A stretch of 64,000 bases of DNA from assembly GCF_003144535.1 (NCBI RefSeq), contig NZ_PHFJ01000006.1:1-64000 (forward strand). Reading direction: 5' to 3'. This stretch comes from Proteus penneri (GTDB lineage Bacteria; Pseudomonadota; Gammaproteobacteria; Enterobacterales; Enterobacteriaceae). A program made the position numbers and the translations under genes. Shown piece by piece: positions 58,652 to 64,000 of this stretch; position 1 is the stretch's first letter, and each line of letters begins with the position of its first letter. The notes beneath the pieces are model-generated. The model had not been told where the DNA came from and made no database searches. It saw nothing but the letters and a program-made list of their open reading frames with translations.

Positions 58652-58677
58652 AAAGCCTAGCTCATTGACTAGGCTTT
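58652..58677. terminator. Bidirectional hairpin between converging genes
   Basis: AAAGCCTAG / CTAGGCTTT is a 9-bp perfect stem with an eight-base loop, between the plus-strand gene ending at 58552 and the minus-strand methyltransferase ending at 58742. T-tracts on either side are short. Confidence 0.7.
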
Positions 58678-58741
58678 GTCAGTAATTTGATTCTATTTTA
58701 GAAAAACATATAGATATTTATAATTTATTGTTTAAATAGTT

Positions 58742-60640
58742 TTACTTATTTCGAATTTGAAGATTTAATTTAAAGAATAGCTCTCCATTTTCATAATACA
58801 ATTTACCAAAACCATGTCTACTTGATGATGGAGTATCTAGCTTCGTATTATTAAAGAGATAATCCATTAATGTATTACGTTCAATTATATGATATGCTAA
58901 CAAGTCACCTTCTTTTTTCACTACTATTAGTCCATTAGCTGTATATTTTCCATCCCATGGTTTTCCTGGAAACATTCCTAATAAAATAACCTCAAGGAAT
59001 CTTTTCATTTTTATAATATTAGACTTTCCTTTTACTAAACTACTTAGATCAGATATACCAGTTGAAAAGTATTCCAATAAAATTACACTAATTATTTCTG
59101 TCATATCGCCATCAATTATAGATAAATTTTCTTGGAAAATAGGTTTTTCGCATCTAAAAAATTCAAATTTTCCATCATTATCTAGAATATAATTAATCCT
59201 ATCTCTTATTTTACTTCTAGTAGAAATAGAGTTAACCATATCGATATTTTTATCAAAGCCAGTAATTTTATATATAAAATTTGTATTAGATGATGCATTT
59301 AGTAACGTAGGATTTCCTCCTAAAAAGGATTTTATTCCAAAAGGCTGGCGATTATATTGGTTTTCACTACTTTTAAAGCCTATAAATAAGTCCTGCTTAT
59401 CATTGCTACTACCTTTAAATTTAGATACTTCAAATTTATTTAATATATCTATGTCATCTAATGAAAAAGTAGTATTTTTACTATTTACTATATTTGATAG
59501 TATTTTGTCTAATCTATTTTTAGGTAATACCTCATGTATATTTAGCCGTTCAATTTCTTCTTCATTTTTAACAATAACAACTTGATCATTATAAATCCAA
59601 TAATCATGATTCATATCATTGTGTTGCAAGGAGAATACTGTAATATAATTATTAGATTTTAATGAATTAGTATCACCTAAATGTATTTTTTGTGTTTCAA
59701 TCATTTTTAGAAAAGCATAAAACTCACTCCATTCACCTATATTCAAATTCACTTCTTCTTTTCCTTCTTTTTCTTGTTTTGAAATATTTTTTTCAAGATA
59801 ATCTTTTACAGATTTAGCAACATGATATACTACATCGACACAAACACTATTTCCTAACTGTTTCATGGCCTGAGTTGTAGAATTTGACAATATAAATTCA
59901 TCAGGAAACCCCATCATTCTTTTGCCATATTTTGGAGTCAGTCTAACCTCCTCGCCATTAACTAAATATCCATCCCAATTTCGTCTGTCCTCTATAGGAG
60001 AACCTCTTCCCCCAACTCTTAAAGTGAAACCTATTTCTCTCGAACAACTTCCTTCAAATATATCTGACATATTCTTATTTAAAGGAATTGGAGCTGGAAA
60101 CTCAAACTCAGGTAATGTGTTTACTGTGTCATTATTAAAACCTACTATAAATAACCTAGGTCTATGTTGAGGCGAACCAAAATCACTAGCTTTAATTATT
60201 TTATAATATATAGTGTAATTTAATTCTTTATGAAGAATATCACTTATTATTTGAAATGTTTTTCCATTATCATGATTAAGCAGGTGTCTTACATTTTCTA
60301 AAATAAATGCATTTGGTTTTTTAGCTTTTAATATATCAGCTATATAATAAAATAGATTACCTCTTTCTGATTTGTGTACATCATCAAATCCTCTTTTATG
60401 TCCCGCTTGAGAGAATGGTTGACAAGGAAATCCAGCGCATAGAATATCATGTTCAGGAAGTAATTCTGGAGTTATTGTCCTTATATCACTATTAAATAAG
60501 TCGAGCGGTATATTATAATTTTTTATGTATACTTCTCTAGCGAATTTATCTATTTCAGAAGCAAAAACACATTCCATATTTAACCTTGTCAAGGCTAAAT
60601 GGAAACCACCTATGCCAGCAAATAAATCTATAAATTTCAT
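58742..60640 (-). CDS. C5-cytosine methyltransferase fused to a HpaII-family restriction endonuclease
   Basis: A single 632-residue polypeptide. Residues 1-280 are a complete 5-methylcytosine methyltransferase: motif I DLFAGIGGF (5-13), motif IV GFPCQPFSQAG with catalytic Cys (about 73), motif VI ENVRHL (about 115), motif VIII QHRPRLFIVG (about 158) and the closing QLGNSVCVDVV. The recognition region between VIII and IX is short. A charged linker of about 15 residues leads into a second domain (about 298-632) with blocks typical of HpaII endonucleases: IGEWSEFYAFLK, FGIKSFLGG, LLNASSNTNFIYKI, MFPGKPWDG, SSSRHGFGKLYYENG and the terminal LNLQIR. HpaII cuts CCGG, but the target here is unproven. 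The ATG at 60640 has AAAGGT upstream; an in-frame TTG at 60661 is less likely. The gene is visibly richer in A+T than its neighbours. Confidence 0.87.
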   Translation of the reverse strand: MKFIDLFAGIGGFHLALTRLNMECVFASEIDKFAREVYIKNYNIPLDLFNSDIRTITPELLPEHDILCAGFPCQPFSQAGHKRGFDDVHKSERGNLFYYIADILKAKKPNAFILENVRHLLNHDNGKTFQIISDILHKELNYTIYYKIIKASDFGSPQHRPRLFIVGFNNDTVNTLPEFEFPAPIPLNKNMSDIFEGSCSREIGFTLRVGGRGSPIEDRRNWDGYLVNGEEVRLTPKYGKRMMGFPDEFILSNSTTQAMKQLGNSVCVDVVYHVAKSVKDYLEKNISKQEKEGKEEVNLNIGEWSEFYAFLKMIETQKIHLGDTNSLKSNNYITVFSLQHNDMNHDYWIYNDQVVIVKNEEEIERLNIHEVLPKNRLDKILSNIVNSKNTTFSLDDIDILNKFEVSKFKGSSNDKQDLFIGFKSSENQYNRQPFGIKSFLGGNPTLLNASSNTNFIYKITGFDKNIDMVNSISTRSKIRDRINYILDNDGKFEFFRCEKPIFQENLSIIDGDMTEIISVILLEYFSTGISDLSSLVKGKSNIIKMKRFLEVILLGMFPGKPWDGKYTANGLIVVKKEGDLLAYHIIERNTLMDYLFNNTKLDTPSSSRHGFGKLYYENGELFFKLNLQIRNK

Positions 60641-60661
60641 TTTATAACCTTTTACTATCAA

Positions 60662-60864
60662 TTATGCTAATATAATTTATTTGTATAACGAAGCAAGAAC
60701 TTATTTATCACAATAAAATTTTTGGGGGGTAGAATACCATACTATACGATATTGCATGAGAGAAAATGAAGGTTATCAACTTTCCATTAATTGGGGTATA
60801 CTAGAATAAGAATGAGGAAAAATCACAATAATTATAATGAGTTACAAAACAATAATTTCAGACA
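60662..60864. other. AT-rich interval upstream of the methyltransferase-endonuclease
   Basis: This should hold the promoter of the minus-strand fusion gene. A poly-G stretch (60722-60728) and several T/A-rich segments are present, but I could assign neither a -35/-10 pair nor a C-box for a controller protein. No small controller ORF is seen. Confidence 0.45.
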
Positions 60865-60887
60865 TAAAAAAGACGCTTTTAGCGTCT
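60865..60887 (-). terminator. Intrinsic terminator of tRNA-Leu
   Basis: On the minus strand AGACGCT TTT-loop AGCGTCT (60871-60877 with 60881-60887) is a 7-bp stem followed by T6. It lies 7 bp after the tRNA CCA end. Confidence 0.9.
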
Positions 60888-60893
60888 AATTTT

Positions 60894-60978
60894 TGGTGTC
60901 TAAGGCTGGACTCGAACCAGCACACCTAAAAGCGGTTGATTTTGAATCAACTGCGTCTACCAATTTCGCCACTCTGGC
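60894..60978 (-). tRNA. leuX: tRNA-Leu, anticodon CAA (leuX type), acceptor stem partly mismatched
   Basis: An 85-base tRNA with a class II long variable arm. The D-arm TGGCGAAATTGGTAGACGCA, the anticodon stem-loop GTTGA TTCAAAA TCAAC with CAA, and the T-arm GCTGG TTCGAGT CCAGC all fold, and CCA is encoded. The acceptor strands are GCCAGAG (5') and CTTAGAC (3'): they give a C-A and an A-A opposition and one G-U. The E. coli leuX body is closely similar and is a known integration site for genomic islands. Confidence 0.85.
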
Positions 60979-61005
60979 ACTGAAGTGTATCTGGAAAGCC
61001 TGACC

Positions 61006-61033
61006 ATTATACTTGCGTGAAAAAACCTCTCAA
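61006..61033 (-). promoter_or_regulatory. Promoter of tRNA-Leu
   Basis: On the minus strand a -35 TTGAGA (61028-61033), a 16-bp spacer and a perfect -10 TATAAT (61006-61011) precede a GC-containing discriminator (GGTCAGGC). The -10 is 28 bp before the mature tRNA 5' end. Confidence 0.82.
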
Positions 61034-61083
61034 CAATTATTGTTAGTTTTCAGTTTGATTGGCGAAAAAAAGTTCATTTAGGA

Positions 61084-61671
61084 TTCATTTACTATCATAA
61101 AACACAGTTAGCAGAAATCACCAGCTCCCTAGAAGAGATTTTTGAATCACTGACTGAAGAAGAAAAAGAGCAAGAAACCGTAAAAGAGAGCAAAGATGGC
61201 TTTGCAAATACGGAAGTGGGTAAAGCGGCTAAAGTCTTCTTAAAAGAGCAAAAAGACACAAAAACCAAATTCGCACCAGAGAGCTATGAAGCAAAAATCA
61301 TTGAAGCAAGTAAGCTTATCGATAAAGAAAAAGCGCTGAAAAAAGCGGTAAAAGATGCAAGCATCGCGCTTCATTTAAAAACAAAGACGACTCTCGAAGC
61401 GTTAAGTGATGAGCAAGTCCATACGTTGCTACACCTTAAATGGATTGCCCCACTGTGCAATGAACTTCTAACCTTGCCAAACACGGTAATTACCCAACTA
61501 ACCCGTCAAGTACAAGCATTAGCCGATAAATATGCAGTGACTTATTCACAAGTCGCCAATGAAATAAAAACCACTGAAAAAGAATTGGCTGACATGATGG
61601 GCGAACTGACGGGTAATAAGTTTGATATGCAGGGTTTAACTGAACTCGCTAGCTTATTAAAGGGTGAATAA
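61084..61671 (+). pseudogene. Truncated type I methyltransferase subunit HsdM, C-terminal fragment
   Basis: Open frame corresponding only to the C-terminal part of HsdM. It contains the linker KFAPESYEAKIIEASKLI and ALHLKTKTTLEALSDEQVHT, and ends in ELTGNKFDMQGLTELASLLK, hallmarks of the HsdM tail. There is no SAM motif and no NPPF catalytic motif, and no ATG exists between the upstream stop at 61018 and the body of the fragment. The break coincides with the promoter of the tRNA-Leu gene. Either the N-terminal two-thirds was deleted in a rearrangement at leuX or this is an assembly join. It cannot methylate DNA. Confidence 0.82.
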
Positions 61672-61672
61672 G

Positions 61673-62902
61673 ATGTGTGCAGATAAGAAAGTACCTGATA
61701 TTCGCTTTAAGGGGTTTAGTCATACTTGGCACAATAAAGAGATAGGAAGTATCTTGACTGACATAAGACGCCCTGTTGAATTACTTGATGACGAATCATA
61801 TCAATTAATTACAGTAAAACGTCGTAACGAAGGTATTGTACCTAGATCTATCCTAAAAGGAAAAAACATACTAGTAAAAAACTACTATGGGATTAAAGCC
61901 GGTGATTATCTGATATCAAAGCGACAAGTCGTTCATGGTGCTAATGGAATAGTACCAGAGAGTCTAGATAATGCTGTTGTATCTAATGAGTATCTTATCG
62001 TTACAGATAGCGATGAAATTACAGCTAAATTCTGGTCAGTCATTTCAAAAAGACCTGAAATGCATAAACTGTTTTTCATTAGCCCTTATGGAGTTGATAT
62101 TGAAAAATTAGTATTTGATGTTTCTGATTGGAAAAATAGAACTATCACAATCCCTGATGTGGCAGAACAAAATGCGATAATAGACCACTTTCAAAAACTC
62201 GACAGCCTAATCAACCAGCACCAACAAAAGCATGACAAACTCAGCAATATTAAAAAAGCCATGTTAGAAAAAATGTTTCCTAAACAAGGCGAAACCGTAC
62301 CTGAGATTCGCTTTAAAGGATTTAGTGGAGAGTGGGAAGAAATTCAACTAGAGCAGATCGCTGGGGTAAGAAGAGGACTTACCTACAAACCAAGTGATAT
62401 TTCTGAAGATGGGATTGTTGTATTAAGGTCTTCAAACATTAATGTAGATAAATTTGAACTAAGAAAAGATGACGTTAAAGTTAACCAAGAAGCTGTAAAA
62501 ATTGGCTTAATAAAAAACGGTGATATCTTAATAACTTCTGCAAATGGTTCTAGTAACTTAGTGGGAAAACACACCGTAGTCAAAGGATTAATAGTAAATG
62601 CAGTACATGGCGGCTTTATGCTTGTGGCCACAACAAAAATCCCTTACTTCTTAAACGCCTCAATGTCTACTTATTGGTATCAGCGATTCCTTTCAATTAA
62701 TGTATCTGGTGGTAATGGGGCTATAGGAAATATTAAGGGTAGGGCTTTAGAAGAAGTACGTTTGTATATCCCAAAACAAGAAGAACAAACCGCCATCGGC
62801 AATTATTTCCAAAAGCTCGACGAACTAATTAACCAGCACCAACAACAGATCACTAAACTTAACCATATCAAGCAAGCTTGCTTAAGCAAAATGTTTATCT
62901 AG
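61673..62902 (+). CDS. hsdS: Type I restriction-modification specificity subunit HsdS
   Basis: HsdS supplies the two DNA target recognition domains of a type I complex. The roughly 409 residues show the expected internal duplication: VPDIRFKGFSHTWHNKEIG (about 9-27) and VPEIRFKGFSGEWEEIQLEQ (about 209-228), each before a variable TRD. Two conserved coiled-coil repeats (LINQHQQKHDKLSNIKKAML and LINQHQQQITKLNHIKQACL) follow TRD1 and TRD2. The ATG at 61673 is just past the hsdM stop; an upstream in-frame GTG at 61664 overlaps it. The two TRDs differ, so the site is bipartite and asymmetric. Confidence 0.92.
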   Translation: MCADKKVPDIRFKGFSHTWHNKEIGSILTDIRRPVELLDDESYQLITVKRRNEGIVPRSILKGKNILVKNYYGIKAGDYLISKRQVVHGANGIVPESLDNAVVSNEYLIVTDSDEITAKFWSVISKRPEMHKLFFISPYGVDIEKLVFDVSDWKNRTITIPDVAEQNAIIDHFQKLDSLINQHQQKHDKLSNIKKAMLEKMFPKQGETVPEIRFKGFSGEWEEIQLEQIAGVRRGLTYKPSDISEDGIVVLRSSNINVDKFELRKDDVKVNQEAVKIGLIKNGDILITSANGSSNLVGKHTVVKGLIVNAVHGGFMLVATTKIPYFLNASMSTYWYQRFLSINVSGGNGAIGNIKGRALEEVRLYIPKQEEQTAIGNYFQKLDELINQHQQQITKLNHIKQACLSKMFI

Positions 62903-62916
62903 CAGGGAGTGCCATT

Positions 62917-64000
62917 ATGACAACGTTTAAAACTGAAGCAGAATTCGAACAGGCTTTTATTAACGTTCTCACCCAAAAAGGGTGGGAGCCTGAAATACTG
63001 AAAAACAAAACCGAAGCGGATTTACTGCAAAACTGGGCAAATATTTTATTTGAGAATAATCGCCAGCGTGATCGCCTAAACGATGTGCCATTAACCGATG
63101 GCGAAATGCAACAGATTATTGAGCAAATCAAAGCGCTAAAAACGCCAATCAAATTAAACGGTTTAATTAATGGCAAAACTATCGCCATTAAGCGCGATAA
63201 CCCTGACGATACCTTGCATCTTGGTAAAGAAATCAGCTTAAAAATTTACGATCGCCAAGAAATTGCCGCCGGCCAAAGTCGTTACCAAATTGCACAGCAA
63301 CCCGAATTTGAACGTGGTAGCCCTTTGCGTAACGATAGGCGTGGTGATGTATTATTACTTATCAACGGCATGCCTGTGATCCATGTTGAGCTAAAACGCA
63401 GTGGTATTCCTGTTAGCCAAGCCGTCAACCAAATCGAAAAATACAGTGCAGAAGGGATATTTAGCGGACTGTTTTCACTGATCCAAGTATTTGTGGCAAT
63501 GGAGCCAAACGAAACCAAATACTTTGCTAACCCAGGAATGGACGGTAAATTTAACCCCAACTATCAATTTAACTGGGCCGATTTTAATAACGAGCCGATG
63601 AATCATTGGAAAGATATTGCATCAACCTTGCTTTCCATTCCCATGGCACACCAGTTAATTGGCTTTTATACCGTTGCAGATGATACTGACGGCATTCTTA
63701 AAGTGATGCGTAGTTATCAATATTACGCTGCCAATGCGATATCGGATAAAGTCGCTAAAACGCATTGGCACCAACTGGGTAGTGCAACAAATAATCCTGA
63801 CCGCCTTGGCGGATATGTGTGGCATACCACCGGTTCAGGTAAAACCATGACCAGCTTTAAATCAGCACAGTTGATTGCACAATCCAAAGATGCCGATAAA
63901 GTTATTTTTTTAATGGACAGAATTGAATTAGGAACTCAGTCGCTTGCCGAATATCGTAATTTTGCAGGAGATGGCGAAGACGTACAAGCCACTGAAAATA
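62917..64000 (+). CDS. hsdR: Type I restriction endonuclease subunit HsdR, truncated by the window edge
   Basis: The first 361 residues are present and the gene continues past the window. The N-terminal nuclease domain carries GDVLLLINGMPVIHVELKRS with the Asp and E-x-K catalytic residues, followed by the motor domain with Walker A HTTGSGKTMTS and the VIFLMDRIELGTQ segment. GGGAG precedes the ATG by 6 bp. It is the third gene of the (hsdM)-hsdS-hsdR unit. Confidence 0.93.
   Translation, partial: MTTFKTEAEFEQAFINVLTQKGWEPEILKNKTEADLLQNWANILFENNRQRDRLNDVPLTDGEMQQIIEQIKALKTPIKLNGLINGKTIAIKRDNPDDTLHLGKEISLKIYDRQEIAAGQSRYQIAQQPEFERGSPLRNDRRGDVLLLINGMPVIHVELKRSGIPVSQAVNQIEKYSAEGIFSGLFSLIQVFVAMEPNETKYFANPGMDGKFNPNYQFNWADFNNEPMNHWKDIASTLLSIPMAHQLIGFYTVADDTDGILKVMRSYQYYAANAISDKVAKTHWHQLGSATNNPDRLGGYVWHTTGSGKTMTSFKSAQLIAQSKDADKVIFLMDRIELGTQSLAEYRNFAGDGEDVQATEN

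Overview
The window is a stretch of an AT-rich gammaproteobacterial chromosome. Its backbone follows the Escherichia coli order rrnA - hemG - trkH - yigZ - pepQ / fadBA - fre - ubiD - rfaH - tatCBA - ubiB - ubiJ - ubiE - rmuC - udp - metE/metR - yigM. The AT-rich base use, the gene set and the dispersed repeat near 21 kb point to Morganellaceae, most likely Proteus. That assignment rests on recall of protein families and synteny, not on a search.

Layout. 1-330: tandem rRNA promoters and the 16S leader on the minus strand; the 16S gene lies just beyond the left edge. 0.36-4.3 kb: hemG, trkH, yigZ, pepQ. 4.6-8 kb: fadBA behind a FadR operator. 8.1-19.7 kb: fre (frameshifted), ubiD, pepE, rfaH, the ubiE-ubiJ-ubiB-tatABC cluster, rmuC, a DedA protein and a frameshifted tyrosine phosphatase. 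19.8-28.4 kb: udp, a triple 77-bp tandem repeat, a YidB-like gene, an unknown membrane protein, metE/metR, yigM and yjcE. 28.8-34.5 kb: an acetyltransferase, the PurR-controlled purine permease ghxP, transporters and an XRE-cupin regulator. 34.5-36.7 kb: ilvBN with an intact ivbL attenuator. 36.9-40.5 kb: ornithine carbamoyltransferase, carbamate kinase and a YfcC transporter. 41-45 kb: MurNAc recycling (murQ, murP, murR) plus a TauE-type exporter. 45.3-47.9 kb: deoK, deoC, deoR. 48-50 kb: an RtcB-PrfH ribosome-repair pair behind a short leader ORF. 50.1-57.8 kb: a sigma-54-controlled operon for 2,3-diaminopropionate and N-acyl-D-amino-acid use. 57.8-64 kb: an accessory region around tRNA-Leu(CAA), with a broken unknown gene, a single-chain C5-methyltransferase / HpaII-family endonuclease fusion, a truncated hsdM, hsdS and the start of hsdR.

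The points most worth following are the one-polypeptide methyltransferase-endonuclease; the tRNA-Leu(CAA) whose acceptor-stem strands do not pair properly between two restriction-modification loci; and the rtcB-prfH leader, where an ideal Shine-Dalgarno sequence drives a 15-codon ORF while rtcB itself has none. Four genes (fre, the phosphatase, rtcB and the 57.8-kb gene) are broken by one-base indels, mostly in homopolymer runs, so either this assembly carries indel errors or these genes vary by slippage.
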